Counted from the stretch's first letter, positions 45,137 to 54,931 are shown. The stretch is 64,000 nucleotides of DNA from Variovorax paradoxus (GCF_009498455.1 NZ_CP045644.1:3103001-3167000); one strand, 5' to 3'. The notes: generated by a model from the letters alone, not told the origin. Translations and numbers: made by a program.

Positions 45137-45556
45137 ATGCGATTCATGCTGCTGATGATTCCCCACGGCTACGAAAGCGCGGCGCCCGGCACCGTGCCCG
45201 ACGACGTCGAACGCGTGGGGTCGATGATGGCTTTCAACGAGTCCCTGCAGAAGGCCGGCGTGCTGATCGGCTGCGAGGGCCTGCACCCGCCGTCGATGGG
45301 CGCGCGCGTGAGCTTTCCGGGCGGCAAGCCGAAGGTGGTCGACGGCCCCTTCGCCGAAGTCAAGGAAGTGCTGGGCGGTTATTGGCTGATCGATGTTGCC
45401 TCGCGCGCCGAAGCCATCGAATGGGCGAGCCGCTGCCCGGGCAGTGAGAACGAAGTCATCGAGATCCGCCAGGTGCAGGAGATGGAAGACTTCTCGCCCG
45501 AGGTGCAGGACGTGGCGAGCGAGTTCACGTCGATGCAGCAGACGCTGAAGAAGTGA
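45137..45556 (+). CDS. YciI/DGPF-family protein 2
   Basis: 139 residues, paralogue of the previous gene (MRFMLLMIP start, VVDGPFAEVKEVLGGYW). AAAGGAG precedes ATG 45137 and the gap to the first copy is 31 bp, so both are on one transcript under the ECF42-type promoter. Confidence 0.92.
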   Translation: MRFMLLMIPHGYESAAPGTVPDDVERVGSMMAFNESLQKAGVLIGCEGLHPPSMGARVSFPGGKPKVVDGPFAEVKEVLGGYWLIDVASRAEAIEWASRCPGSENEVIEIRQVQEMEDFSPEVQDVASEFTSMQQTLKK

Positions 45557-45563
45557 ACGGGTC

Positions 45564-46559
45564 CTAGTCTTCCCGCACCAGCCGGATGCCCACCAGCGTG
45601 TAGCGCGTGCTCGGCGCATTCCAGTTGCGAAAGGACGAGCGGGCGTAGAAAGCCCAGGTGTGCCAGGAGCCCCCGCGGCGCACGCGCACGGTGCCCGTGG
45701 CCGGGCCTTGGGGGTCGTCGACCGGTGCGCGCGCGTAGTATTCGTCGCCATGCCAGTCGGCCACCCACTCCCACGCATTGCCGTGCATGTCGTAGAGGCC
45801 CCAGGCGTTCGGCGCGAAGCTGCCGACCGGGGCGGTGAAGGCAAAACCGTCGTCGCCCGCGAGCGCCATCGCGCGCCAGCGCGGCCAATGGGTGGCGCTG
45901 CGTGTGTCGAACACATTGGCTCCGCGCCGCAGCGTGGCCGGATCGTTCCCCGTGCTGTAGCGCGTGCGCGTGCCGGCGCGGCAGGCGTACTCCCACTCGG
46001 CCTCGGTCGGCAGGCGGTAGCGTCGGCCCTCCGTCTGGCTCAGCCATGCGGCCAGCGCCTGCGCGTCGTTCCAGCTCACGTTGACGACGGGGTGGCTGTC
46101 GTCTTGCGCGAAGCCCGGGTTGCGCCACGAGTAGCGTGGGTCGCGGCCTTCGAAGGCGTCGCCGCGCCGCGTGGTGGCGGGGTCGTAGTCGGCACGCCAG
46201 CCGTAGCCGCCCGTGCCGTCGGCCACCGATTCGGGCACATGGCCCGAGGCTTCGAGGAAGCGCCGGAACTGGCCCACCGTCACCTCGTGCTGCCCCATCC
46301 AGAACGCGCGCGTGATGCGCACCTTGTGCACCGGCCCTTCGTCGGCCAGCTGGGTGAAGCGCTCCTTCGGCAACGCGGGGTAGTCGCGTGCCAGGGCCTC
46401 CGGCGCCTCGTCGCTGCCCATGAGGAATTCGCCGGCCGGCAATCGCACGAAGGCCATGCCCAGGCTGTTTCGTTCCACTGCGGGGCCATCCGCCCGGACG
46501 CCGCCGGACGCGAGGCTGAATGCAATGCCCAGGCTCAACAAGACGAGGCGTGGTGTCAT
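45564..46559 (-). CDS. Secreted SUMF1/formylglycine-generating-fold protein, probably non-catalytic
   Basis: 331 residues. Signal peptide of ~23 residues ending VRADG, then one FGE-sulfatase domain: FVRLPAGEFLMGSDE, YRLPTEAEWEYACRAGT, GLYDMHGNAWEWVADW and VRRGGSWHTWAFYARSSFR. The active-site cysteines of true formylglycine-generating enzymes, expected in the last segment, are absent. A binding or accessory role is more likely. It lies between the DGPF genes and the ECF42 gene, on the opposite strand. Confidence 0.9.
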   Translation of the reverse strand: MTPRLVLLSLGIAFSLASGGVRADGPAVERNSLGMAFVRLPAGEFLMGSDEAPEALARDYPALPKERFTQLADEGPVHKVRITRAFWMGQHEVTVGQFRRFLEASGHVPESVADGTGGYGWRADYDPATTRRGDAFEGRDPRYSWRNPGFAQDDSHPVVNVSWNDAQALAAWLSQTEGRRYRLPTEAEWEYACRAGTRTRYSTGNDPATLRRGANVFDTRSATHWPRWRAMALAGDDGFAFTAPVGSFAPNAWGLYDMHGNAWEWVADWHGDEYYARAPVDDPQGPATGTVRVRRGGSWHTWAFYARSSFRNWNAPSTRYTLVGIRLVRED

Positions 46560-46597
46560 GGCCGCATGCTATCCGGCGTGTCGACCGGAGGGGGCGC

Positions 46598-47890
46598 ATG
46601 AGCGACGACCGGGGCCCCGCCGCTATCCACCGCGCCATCGAGGCGGTCTGGCGCATCGAGTCTGCGAAGATCATCGCCACGCTCGCGCGCAAGGTGCGCG
46701 ACGTGGGCCTGGCCGAAGAGTTGGCGCAGGACGCACTGGTGGCCGCGCTCGAGCAATGGCCCGTCGAGGGCCTGCCCGACAACCCCGCCGCCTGGCTCAC
46801 GCAGGTGGCCAAGCACCGCGCCCTGGACCGCCTGCGCCACGTGCAGCTGGCCGAGCGCAAGGCGCCCGAGATCGGCCGCGAACTCGACGCGCTGCACGCC
46901 ATGGCCCAAGCCGATTTCGTGCAGGCCGTGGATGCAGCGCTCGATGACGACATCGGCGACGACCTGCTGCGCCTCGTGTTCACCGCCTGCCACCCGGTGC
47001 TCTCGACCGAGGCGCGCGTGGCGCTCACCTTGCGGCTGATGGGCGGCCTCACGACCGACGAGATCGCGCGCGCCTTTCTCGTGCCCGAAGCCACCGTGGC
47101 GCAGCGCATCGTGCGCGCCAAGCGCACGCTGGCCGAGGCGCGCGTGCCCTTCGAGGTGCCACGCCGCCACGAGCTCGAAGCCCGGCTGGCCTCGGTGCTC
47201 GAGGTGCTCTACCTGATCTTCAACGAAGGCTATTCGGCCACCGCCGGCGACGACTGGATGCGCCCCACGCTGTGCGACGAGGCCCTGCGCCTGGGCCGCA
47301 TCGTGGCCGAGCTGGTGCCCGGCGAAGCCGAGGTGCACGGGCTGGTCGCGCTGATGGAAATCCAGGCTTCGCGCACCACTGCGCGCGTTGGCGCGTCGGG
47401 CGAGCCGGTGCTGCTGCTCGATCAGAACCGCGCGCGCTGGGACCAGATGCTGATCCGCCGCGGCCTCTCGGCGCTGGCGCGTGCCGAATCGCTGGGTGGC
47501 GCGCTCGGCCCCTACGCGTTGCAGGCCGCCATTGCTGCCTGCCACGCCCGCGCACGCACCGCAGGCGAGACCGACTGGGCGCGCATCGCGGCGCTGTACG
47601 ACGCGCTGGCCGTGCTGTCGCCATCACCCATCGTCGAGCTGAACCGCGCGGTCGCGCTGTCGATGGCCTTCGGGCCGGCGGCCGGGCTGGAGGCGGTCGA
47701 TGCGCTGAGGGACGAGCCCGCGCTGAAGGGCTACCACCTGCTGCCGACCGTGCGCGGCGACCTGCTCTTCAAGCTCGGTCGCCACGACGAGGCACGCCGG
47801 GAGTTCCAGCGCGCCGCCTCGCTCACGCGCAACACGCGCGAGCAGGCGCTTCTGCGGGCGCGCGCCGACGCCTGTCTCGGCAAATCCTAG
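46598..47890 (+). CDS. ECF42-like RNA polymerase sigma factor with TPR-like C-terminus
   Basis: 430 residues from ATG 46598, preceded by GGAGGGGG. Sigma-2 region (LAEELAQDALVAALEQWP) and sigma-4 region (LTTDEIARAFLVPEATVAQRIVRAK). The ~200-residue C-terminal extension has the conserved FNEGYSA, NRARWD and ETDWARIAALYDAL, which define the ECF42 group. Such factors lack an anti-sigma gene, and the C-terminal domain is thought to control activity. The nearby DGPF pair is the expected target. Confidence 0.93.
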   Translation: MSDDRGPAAIHRAIEAVWRIESAKIIATLARKVRDVGLAEELAQDALVAALEQWPVEGLPDNPAAWLTQVAKHRALDRLRHVQLAERKAPEIGRELDALHAMAQADFVQAVDAALDDDIGDDLLRLVFTACHPVLSTEARVALTLRLMGGLTTDEIARAFLVPEATVAQRIVRAKRTLAEARVPFEVPRRHELEARLASVLEVLYLIFNEGYSATAGDDWMRPTLCDEALRLGRIVAELVPGEAEVHGLVALMEIQASRTTARVGASGEPVLLLDQNRARWDQMLIRRGLSALARAESLGGALGPYALQAAIAACHARARTAGETDWARIAALYDALAVLSPSPIVELNRAVALSMAFGPAAGLEAVDALRDEPALKGYHLLPTVRGDLLFKLGRHDEARREFQRAASLTRNTREQALLRARADACLGKS

Positions 47891-48882
47891 CCGGCAGAGG
47901 CCGAGCTGCCTGCGGAAGGCGACCCCGGCAACCCGAACTGATGCCACGCGCGGCGCAACTGCGTGTCCGAACCGAAGCCCGACAGCTCGGCCGCCCGCGT
48001 CACGCTGGCGCCCGAGGCCAGCGCCAGTTGCGCGGCCGCCAGCCGCAGCCGGCGCAGGTAGGCCAGCGGCGCCACGCCCGCGTGCTCGACGAAGAGCCGC
48101 GTCAAGTGCCGCGCCGACGTGTGGGCGACCTCGGCCATGCGCGGCACGCTCCAGTCGGCCTGGGGCTGTTCGCTGACCGCGTCCTGCACCCGGTGCAGCG
48201 CTGCGTGCAGGTGGTTGCGGTAGGCGAGAAAGGGCGACAGCTCCGGGTCATGCGGGCCGCGCCGCAGCGCCACCACCATCGTTTGCGCCACCTGGGCTGC
48301 CAGCGCCTCGCCGCAGGTGTCGGCGATGCGGTGCAGCATCAGGTCGATGCCCGTCGTGACGCCCGCGCTGCTGTAGACCGGCGGGTCGAGCACGAAGACG
48401 CGGTTGCTCACCACCTCGCAGCGCGGCTCCACGGCGCGCAGTTCGTCCAGGTGATGGTGGTGCGTGGTGACGCGCCGGCCCGCGAGCGCGCCCGCATGCG
48501 CTGCGAGCAGGGCGCCCGCGCAGACCGTGACCAGCTCGACGCCGCCGCGCGTGAAGCGCTGGCCGCGAAGCCAGTGCAGCAGGTCCTGTGCCTCGGGGCT
48601 GTCGGTCGCGATGGTGTCGCCCGGCAGGCCGACCAGCACCACCCAGCCGGGGCCGTCCCACTGCGTCGGCAGCGGCGCCAGCCCTGACAGCGCAACGCCG
48701 ACCGAGCCCTTCATGCTGGGCCGCGGCCCCGCGAACTCGATGACAAAACGCTCGGGCTGGCCCGCCGCGCGCAGCCGCTGGTTGGCAATGCGCAGCGCCT
48801 CGGCCGGCCCGGCCCAGTCGAGCACCAGGCTGTCGGGCAGCAGCACGAAAACTACGCGGATGGGGTCTCGTTGCGGGTCCAT
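47887..48882 (-). CDS. GlxA-family AraC regulator (DJ-1 plus AraC)
   Basis: 331 residues. N-terminal DJ-1/PfpI-like domain ([41 protein letters not shown]) and C-terminal AraC helix-turn-helix pair (SARHLTRLFVEHAGVAPLAY, AAELSGFGSDTQLRRAWHQ). Its stop shares CTAG with the convergent sigma gene. It overlaps the next DJ-1 gene by 31 bp. Confidence 0.93.
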   Translation of the reverse strand: MDPQRDPIRVVFVLLPDSLVLDWAGPAEALRIANQRLRAAGQPERFVIEFAGPRPSMKGSVGVALSGLAPLPTQWDGPGWVVLVGLPGDTIATDSPEAQDLLHWLRGQRFTRGGVELVTVCAGALLAAHAGALAGRRVTTHHHHLDELRAVEPRCEVVSNRVFVLDPPVYSSAGVTTGIDLMLHRIADTCGEALAAQVAQTMVVALRRGPHDPELSPFLAYRNHLHAALHRVQDAVSEQPQADWSVPRMAEVAHTSARHLTRLFVEHAGVAPLAYLRRLRLAAAQLALASGASVTRAAELSGFGSDTQLRRAWHQFGLPGSPSAGSSASAG

Positions 48883-49481
48883 GCGTAGTCCATCTGGCGC
48901 GCCGTGCGCTCGGCCAAGTCGCGTCCGGCCAGGCGCTCGACCAGGTGCAGGCTCATGTCGATACCCGCGCTGATGCCCGCCGAGCTGACGATGCGACCGG
49001 TGTCGACCCAGCGCACGCCTTCGCGCACGTCGAGCTGTGGAAACTGCGCGCGCAGGTCAACGAGGTCTTCCCAGTGCGTGGTGACCGCTTCGCGCGTCAC
49101 CACGCCAGCTTGTGCGAGCAGGAAGACGCCGGTGCAGACCGAGGCGACGAGCTGCGCGTGGGCCGCGCGCTGCGCGATCCAGCGCAGGGTGTCGGGGCTT
49201 GCCATCGGCGCATCGACCACGCCGCCAGGGATGATCAGCACGTCGGCGGCTGCGGCGGCGCCGGCCAGCGTGTGGTCGGCGAGCAGCCGCAGGCCGGCAC
49301 GCGCCTGCACCGGCTCTCCGGCGCGGGTGTGGGCGACCGAGGCGACCTCGAAGGGCGCGGGGGCGCCGGCGTTCAGACGCTGGTGGACGCGCGCGGCGGT
49401 GGTGAAGACCTCGAAGGGGCCGGCAAAGTCCAGCGCCTCGACGCCGTCGTAGGCCAGGATGCGCACGCGCAACGGGGTCAT
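48852..49481 (-). CDS. DJ-1/PfpI-family protein
   Basis: 209 residues from ATG at 49479-49481. Single DJ-1 domain with ASVCTGVFLLAQAGVV carrying the nucleophile-elbow Cys and GVDAPMASPDT upstream. Overlap with the GlxA-type regulator suggests co-expression; it may form the enzyme arm of the same small-molecule response. Substrate unknown. Confidence 0.9.
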   Translation of the reverse strand: MTPLRVRILAYDGVEALDFAGPFEVFTTAARVHQRLNAGAPAPFEVASVAHTRAGEPVQARAGLRLLADHTLAGAAAAADVLIIPGGVVDAPMASPDTLRWIAQRAAHAQLVASVCTGVFLLAQAGVVTREAVTTHWEDLVDLRAQFPQLDVREGVRWVDTGRIVSSAGISAGIDMSLHLVERLAGRDLAERTARQMDYAWTRNETPSA

Positions 49482-49495
49482 CGAAATACCTCCGT

Positions 49496-49540
49496 GCTTC
49501 GCACTTCGGTGCGAGCTTGCTTGGGGCGGCCCGGCGCGGC
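49496..49540 (+). repeat. Partial REP-like element
   Basis: GCGAGCTTGCTTGGGGCGGCCCGGCGC matches the tail of the element inserted in kynU (GAAGCTTGGGAGCGGCCCGGCGC). It fills the short gap between two genes. Confidence 0.5.
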
Positions 49541-49542
49541 GC

Positions 49543-50115
49543 TCATGCCATCGCGCCTTCCGTCGCACGCGCCAACGCCTGCGCCACGCCGCAGACCGTG
49601 GCGAAGCGCCCGTCCAGCACGGTCGCTGTGCGCGCCTTGATGTCGGCGACGGACAGCGGGCGGCCGTCGGGCTGCACCATGTCGAAGGTGAGGGTGGCGT
49701 CGGTCACGTAGTCGACCTCCCAGCCCAGGTCCGAGGCGTGGCGCGTGGTGGTTTCGCAGCACTGCTCGGTGCGGATGCCGCTCACGATCAGGCGGCGGAT
49801 GCCGTGCTGCGTGAGCCACACGTCCAGGCCGCTGTTGACCAGCGCGCTGTGGCGGTACTTGGTGAAGGTGGCGGCCGCCTCGAAGGGCGCGAGGCCGTCG
49901 ATCGGGCGCACATGGCCCGATTCGAGCGCGAAGGGGTTCGATGCGTTCTGCGGCGCGTCGACGTGGAACACGCGCACCACCGGCAGTCCGGCCGCCACGG
50001 CGCCGGCGATCAGCGCGTTCTGGGCGTCGAGGTAGGGCGCGAGCAGGGCGGCGTTCCAGTACGGGCGGTGGCGGAACGATTCCTGGGCGTCGATCACAAT
50101 CAGACAGGTGGTCAT
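49543..50115 (-). CDS. Isochorismatase-like cysteine hydrolase
   Basis: 190 residues from ATG at 50113-50115. The triad is visible: Asp in LIVIDAQESF, Lys in FTKYRHSALVNSG, Cys in GIRTEQCCETTTRHASDLG. Hydrolyses an amide or vinyl ether; the substrate cannot be told. Third minus-strand gene in a row with the DJ-1 pair. Confidence 0.9.
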   Translation of the reverse strand: MTTCLIVIDAQESFRHRPYWNAALLAPYLDAQNALIAGAVAAGLPVVRVFHVDAPQNASNPFALESGHVRPIDGLAPFEAAATFTKYRHSALVNSGLDVWLTQHGIRRLIVSGIRTEQCCETTTRHASDLGWEVDYVTDATLTFDMVQPDGRPLSVADIKARTATVLDGRFATVCGVAQALARATEGAMA

Positions 50116-50225
50116 GGCGGTGGCGGGCAAGGCAAAGTGGATGATGCCGCCTATTCTTGGGCGCCGCCAGCGGTTCGTCCGCGCCGAAGCGGACCGGAAC
50201 CGATCAGATCAGGACATCAGGCAGC

Positions 50226-51314
50226 CTAGACCAGGCCGCCCGCGTGCAGCTCTTTTTTCAAGTACGCGTAGTACAGCGGCGCCGCCACCAGCCCGGCCGG
50301 GCCGAACACCGCCTCGGCCACGAACATCACCGACAGCAGCTCCCACACGCGCATCTGCGTGCGCGCGCCGACCACCTTGGCGTTGATGACGTACTCGGCC
50401 TTGTGGATCAGGATCAGGAAGCCCAAACAGGCCGCGGCCGTGACCGGCGACACCGACAGCGCCACCAGCGTGATCACCGAGTTGCAGACGAGGTTGCCCA
50501 CGATCGGCACCAGCCCGGCCACGAAGGTCAGGGTGATGAGCGCGGGCGTGTAGGGCAGCTCGAGGCCCCACAGCGGCATCAGGAACAGCAGGAAGATCGC
50601 GGTCAGCAGCGTGTTGAAGGCCGCGATCCAGAACTGCGCCGCGACGATCTGGCCGAAGGCCTCGCCGAAAGTGCTGATGCGCTGGAACATCTGCTGCGCC
50701 AGCGGCCGGCGCTGGGCCGGTGGCGGCGCCACGGCGGCCAGCGCGCCGATGATCAGGCCCACGTAGGCGAACAGCAGCCCGCCCAGCCAGGCGCGCCCGG
50801 CCATCGCGAGCGAGCCCGCCTGCGTGCGCAGGTAGTTGGCGACGATGCGCTGCACCTCGGCCGCGCCCTCGGGCAGGTAGACGGCGATGTCGGGCGGCAG
50901 CTTGGAGCGCAGCTCGAGCACCGTGCGGGCCGTGTAATCAAGCAGTTCGCGGTACTGGTCGGGCGCATCGAGCACGTACTCGCGTGCCTGCGAGAACCCC
51001 AGCGTGCCCAGGCCGATCGGGCCGAGCAGCACCAGCGTGACCGCCACCACCCGGGCCAGGCTGTCGGCGCCGGAACGCAGGGGTTTCAGGCGCGACAGCC
51101 AGCCGCCCAGCAGCCGGGTGAACCAGCGCGCGACGAGGAAGCCGATGCACACGCACAGCAGCCCCGGCAGCAGGTGCTGCCACATCACGAGCATCAGCCC
51201 CGCGAGCATCAGCAGGTAGCTGGCCACGACCACGTGGCGGGAGGTTGCGGCCTGGGGCGCCTGGGGCACTTGGGGCGGGGCGGCGAGGGTGACGTCGGGC
51301 AGCGGCGTGGCCAT
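50226..51314 (-). CDS. AI-2E-family (PerM/TqsA-type) permease
   Basis: 362 residues, about eight helices. Helices are clear at MLAGLMLVMWQHLLPGLLCV, VVAVTLVLLGPIGLG and the conserved C-terminal GLVPIVGNLV and GPAGLVAAPLYYAYLKKEL. Not enough to say whether it exports AI-2, ions or another solute. Upstream of purM by position but not coupled. Confidence 0.85.
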   Translation of the reverse strand: MATPLPDVTLAAPPQVPQAPQAATSRHVVVASYLLMLAGLMLVMWQHLLPGLLCVCIGFLVARWFTRLLGGWLSRLKPLRSGADSLARVVAVTLVLLGPIGLGTLGFSQAREYVLDAPDQYRELLDYTARTVLELRSKLPPDIAVYLPEGAAEVQRIVANYLRTQAGSLAMAGRAWLGGLLFAYVGLIIGALAAVAPPPAQRRPLAQQMFQRISTFGEAFGQIVAAQFWIAAFNTLLTAIFLLFLMPLWGLELPYTPALITLTFVAGLVPIVGNLVCNSVITLVALSVSPVTAAACLGFLILIHKAEYVINAKVVGARTQMRVWELLSVMFVAEAVFGPAGLVAAPLYYAYLKKELHAGGLV

Positions 51315-51362
51315 CCGGGGAGCGGGGCGTGCGGTGAGAAAAAGAAAAGAACGGGCGCGCGG

Positions 51363-52403
51363 TCAGGCGACGACCACGGCCGCGCCGTCGCCGCGCTCGG
51401 CGATCACGCCGATCTCGTGCACCGACTCACCGGCGGCGCGCAGCGTGGCGGCGCAGGCGGCGGCGTCGGCCGCGTCGATCACCACGACCATGCCGATGCC
51501 GTTGTTGAAGGTGCGGTTCATCTCGATGTCGTCGATGCCGGCCACCTTCTGCAGCCAGGCGAACAGCTCGGTCTGCGGCCAGCTGCCCTTCTTGAGGTGG
51601 GCGGCCGTGCCTTCGGGCAGCACGCGCGGGATGTTCTCGAGCAGGCCGCCGCCGGTGATGTGGGCCAGCGCCTTGATCGGGTGCTTGCCCAGCGCTTCGA
51701 GCACGGGCTTCACGTACAGGTGGGTGGGCGCCATCACGGCCTCGCGGAAGGGCTTGCCGTCGAGGGTGGCGGGCAGGTCGGCGCCAGCGCGCTCGATGAC
51801 CTTGCGCACGAGGCTGAAGCCGTTGGAATGCACCCCGGCCGAGGCCAGGCCCAGCACCACGTCGCCGGGCTTGACGTTCTGGCCCGTGAGGATCTTCGAC
51901 TTTTCGACCGCGCCGACCGCAAAACCGGCCAGGTCGTACTCGCCGGCCGGGTACATGCCGGGCATTTCGGCGGTCTCGCCGCCGATGAGGGCGCAACCCG
52001 AGAGTTCGCAGCCGCGGGCGATGCCGCCGATGACGGCCGCGGCCGTGTCCACGTCGAGCTTGCCGCAGGCGAAGTAATCGAGGAAGAACAGGGGCTCGGC
52101 GCCCTGCACCAGCACGTCGTTGACGCTCATGGCCACGAGGTCGATGCCGACCGTGTCGTGCATGTTCCACTCGAAAGCCAGCTTGAGCTTGGTGCCGACG
52201 CCGTCGGTGCCGCTCACCAGCACCGGCTCGGTGTAGCGCTTGGGCACTTCGAAGAGCGCGCCGAAGCCGCCGATGCCGGCCAGCACGCCTTCGCGCATGG
52301 TTTTCTTCGCCAGGGGCTTGATGCGGTCAATCAGGGCGTCGCCTGCGTCGATGTCGACACCGGCGTCCTTGTAGCTGAGCGGGGTGGGCGTGGAGGAGGT
52401 CAT
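51363..52403 (-). CDS. purM: Phosphoribosylformylglycinamidine cyclo-ligase (AIR synthetase)
   Basis: 346 residues from ATG at 52401-52403, with GGAGG upstream. Fifth step of purine synthesis. ATP-binding and active-site strings: [46 protein letters not shown] and [16 protein letters not shown]. Length matches the family. Its start faces hda, a frequent arrangement in Burkholderiales. Confidence 0.97.
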   Translation of the reverse strand: MTSSTPTPLSYKDAGVDIDAGDALIDRIKPLAKKTMREGVLAGIGGFGALFEVPKRYTEPVLVSGTDGVGTKLKLAFEWNMHDTVGIDLVAMSVNDVLVQGAEPLFFLDYFACGKLDVDTAAAVIGGIARGCELSGCALIGGETAEMPGMYPAGEYDLAGFAVGAVEKSKILTGQNVKPGDVVLGLASAGVHSNGFSLVRKVIERAGADLPATLDGKPFREAVMAPTHLYVKPVLEALGKHPIKALAHITGGGLLENIPRVLPEGTAAHLKKGSWPQTELFAWLQKVAGIDDIEMNRTFNNGIGMVVVIDAADAAACAATLRAAGESVHEIGVIAERGDGAAVVVA

Positions 52404-52554
52404 GGGCGGGCGGTGTCGAGAAGAAGGAGCGAAAGGGTCGCGAAGCGGCGAGGAAGGGCGGGCAGGGGAGGCGCCGGCGACCGAGGCGGCCGGGCCGATA
52501 GAATTCCTCACGATTTTAAGGGCCCTCCGGGCCCCCTCCATGAACCTTCCCGGG

Positions 52555-53244
52555 ATGAAACAGCTCGCGCTCGATATCGGCATTGCGACGGGCCCCAGCT
52601 TCGACGCCTTTTTTGCCGGCCCCAACGAGGCGGCGCTGCGACACCTGCAAGTGTGGGTGGGCGGTGCCGACGGCAGCCCCGCGCTGCACTCGCCGGTGCC
52701 GACCTACCTCTGGGGCGACAGCGGCAGTGGCAAGACCCACCTGCTCGAATCCGTGCGCGTTGCGCTGGCCGAGCAGGGCGCCAGCGTGGGCTGGCTGCAT
52801 GCCGGCCTGCTGGAGCCGCCCGAGTTCGACGAGCGCTGGGGCGCCGTCCTGCTCGACGACGTCCACCTCTACACCGCGGTGCAGCAGCACGCGGCCTTCA
52901 ACTGGTTTGTCAACGCCCAGACCCTGCAGCGCGGCGTGGTCGCCGCCGGCGCCTTGCCGCCGGCCGACCTGCCGCTGCGCGAAGACCTGCGCACCCGCCT
53001 CGGCTGGGGCCATGTGTTCCACCTGCAGGTGCTGAGCGAAAGCGAACGCCGCGCGGTGCTGCGCCAGGCGGCCGACGCACGCGGCGTGATGCTGTCCGAC
53101 GACGTGCTCGACTTCATGCTGCACCGCTTCAGCCGCGACCTCGGCAGCCTGATGGAGCTGCTGTCGCAGCTCGACGGCTACGCACTGCAGACCCAACGCG
53201 CGATCACCATTCCGCTGATCCGCTCCATGCTCGAAAACGAATAA
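52555..53244 (+). CDS. hda: DnaA regulatory inactivator Hda
   Basis: 229 residues from ATG 52555 (MKQLALDI is the usual start); ATG 52540 would add five residues. AAA+ fold related to DnaA: Walker [11 protein letters not shown], Walker [11 protein letters not shown], sensor region [11 protein letters not shown]. Promotes ATP hydrolysis by DnaA to prevent over-initiation. Forms a cluster with pcnB and folK. Confidence 0.92.
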   Translation: MKQLALDIGIATGPSFDAFFAGPNEAALRHLQVWVGGADGSPALHSPVPTYLWGDSGSGKTHLLESVRVALAEQGASVGWLHAGLLEPPEFDERWGAVLLDDVHLYTAVQQHAAFNWFVNAQTLQRGVVAAGALPPADLPLREDLRTRLGWGHVFHLQVLSESERRAVLRQAADARGVMLSDDVLDFMLHRFSRDLGSLMELLSQLDGYALQTQRAITIPLIRSMLENE

Positions 53245-53290
53245 GCGAATAAATAAGAAGAAGCGCCTGCTTCTCCTCGAAAAACAACCA

Positions 53291-54931
53291 ATGATCAAGA
53301 AATTCATCGACAAGCTGCTCGGCAAGTCCGCCGGCGGCACGCAGGGCAAGAGCCGCTTCGGCAAGCGCCAGGAGGTGCCGGCAGAGGTTCACAAGATCGA
53401 TCCCGCCCTGGTCGACGAACGCGCGAAGAACGTGGTCACCACGCTGCAGCAGGCGGGCTACGAGGCCTACGTGGTGGGCGGCGCGGTGCGCGACCTGCTG
53501 CTGGGCCTGCGACCGAAAGATTTCGACGTGGCCACCAACGCCACGCCCGAGCAGGTCAAGTCGCTGTTCCGCCGCGCCTTCATCATCGGCCGGCGTTTTC
53601 GCATCGTGCACGTGGTGTACGGCCGGGGTCGTGAGCATGAGGTGATCGAGGTCTCGACCTTCCGCGCCTACATGGACAACGCCGCCGCCGAGCAGGTGGC
53701 CGGCAACGAACGCACCAGCAAGGGCGAGCTCGCGAGCATGAAGCACGCCGTGGACGCCAGCGGCCGCGTGCTGCGCGACAACGTCTGGGGCCCGCAGGAA
53801 GAAGACGCGGCGCGCCGCGACTTCACCGTCAACGCCATGTACTACGACCCGGCCAACCAGGTCGTGGTCGACTATCACAACGGCATCAAGGACGCCCAGA
53901 AGCTCACGCTGCGCATGATCGGCGACCCGGTCACGCGCTACCGCGAAGACCCGGTGCGCATCATTCGCGCGATCCGCTTCTCGGCCAAGCTGGCCGCGCT
54001 GGGTTTCAAGATGGAAGCCAAGACCGCCGCGCCGCTCATCGAGTCGAGCAAGCTGCTGGCCGACGTGCCGCAAAGCCGCATGTTCGACGAGATGCTCAAG
54101 CTGCTGCAGACCGGCCATGCCATCGCGACGGTCGAGCAGTTGCGCAAGCTGGGGCTCGCCACCGGCATCTATCCGCTGCTCGACGTGGTGGTGGAGCGCG
54201 CCGACCAGCCCTTCGTGAAGGCCGCCCTGCAGGACACCGACCGCCGCGTCGGCGAAGGCAAGCCCGTGGCGCCGAGCTTTTTGCTGGCCTGCGTGCTGTG
54301 GGCCGACGTGCGCGACGGCTGGGCCCAGCGCCAGGAAGGCCGCCACGGCCAGCGTCCGCAGCCGCCGTTCCCGGCGCTGCAGGACGCCATCGACGATGTC
54401 TTCAATTCGCGCATCGGCGACGTGTCGGGCCGCGGCAAGCTGGCCGCCGACATGCGCGAGATCTGGATGATGCAGCCGCGCTTCGACAAGCGCACCGGCT
54501 CCACGCCCTACAGCCTGGTCGAGCAGGCGCGCTTCCGCGCCGCCTTCGACTTCATGCGCCTGCGTGCCGACGTGGGCGAGGTCGGCGAAGCCATCGCCGA
54601 GTGGTGGCAGGAGTTCAGCACCGCCGACGACCTGCGCCGCCAGGACCTGCTGGAGCAGGTTCGCGAAGAACAGAAGGTGCGCCAGCGCGTGCGCGTGCGC
54701 GATCCGGTGGCTGCGCCCAAGCCGCGCAGCGAGCAACCGGCGCGCCAGAAACAACAGGCCGAAGCCGAGGCGAACGACGGCGACGGACCCGACATCGAGG
54801 CCGATGCCGTGCCGCCGGATGGTGAGGCGGCGGCCCCGCGCAAGCGCAAACGCCGGCGCAAGCCGCGCCCGGTGGGCGGCGGTAGCGGTGGTGGCAGCAG
54901 CGAGGGCGGCGGGAGCGCCGCAGGCGAATGA
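53291..54931 (+). CDS. pcnB: Polynucleotide adenylyltransferase (poly(A) polymerase I)
   Basis: 546 residues. Nucleotidyltransferase core VVGGAVRDLLLGLRPKDFDV, then RRDFTVNAMYYDP and RYREDPVRIIRAIRF. The C-terminal ~90 residues are rich in Arg, Lys, Gly and Ser (RKRKRRRKPRP then a Gly/Ser tail), suited to RNA binding. Adds 3' A tails that speed RNA decay. Overlaps folK by 4 bases. Confidence 0.95.
   Translation: MIKKFIDKLLGKSAGGTQGKSRFGKRQEVPAEVHKIDPALVDERAKNVVTTLQQAGYEAYVVGGAVRDLLLGLRPKDFDVATNATPEQVKSLFRRAFIIGRRFRIVHVVYGRGREHEVIEVSTFRAYMDNAAAEQVAGNERTSKGELASMKHAVDASGRVLRDNVWGPQEEDAARRDFTVNAMYYDPANQVVVDYHNGIKDAQKLTLRMIGDPVTRYREDPVRIIRAIRFSAKLAALGFKMEAKTAAPLIESSKLLADVPQSRMFDEMLKLLQTGHAIATVEQLRKLGLATGIYPLLDVVVERADQPFVKAALQDTDRRVGEGKPVAPSFLLACVLWADVRDGWAQRQEGRHGQRPQPPFPALQDAIDDVFNSRIGDVSGRGKLAADMREIWMMQPRFDKRTGSTPYSLVEQARFRAAFDFMRLRADVGEVGEAIAEWWQEFSTADDLRRQDLLEQVREEQKVRQRVRVRDPVAAPKPRSEQPARQKQQAEAEANDGDGPDIEADAVPPDGEAAAPRKRKRRRKPRPVGGGSGGGSSEGGGSAAGE

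Noticed and set aside
45564..46559. Catalytic formylglycine-generating enzyme
   Set aside because: The active-site cysteines are missing and no sulfatase gene is nearby.
46579..46606. ECF42-type promoter for the sigma gene itself (TGTCGA then CGAC)
   Set aside because: The -10 part falls inside the coding region after the start codon, so transcription would begin too late.
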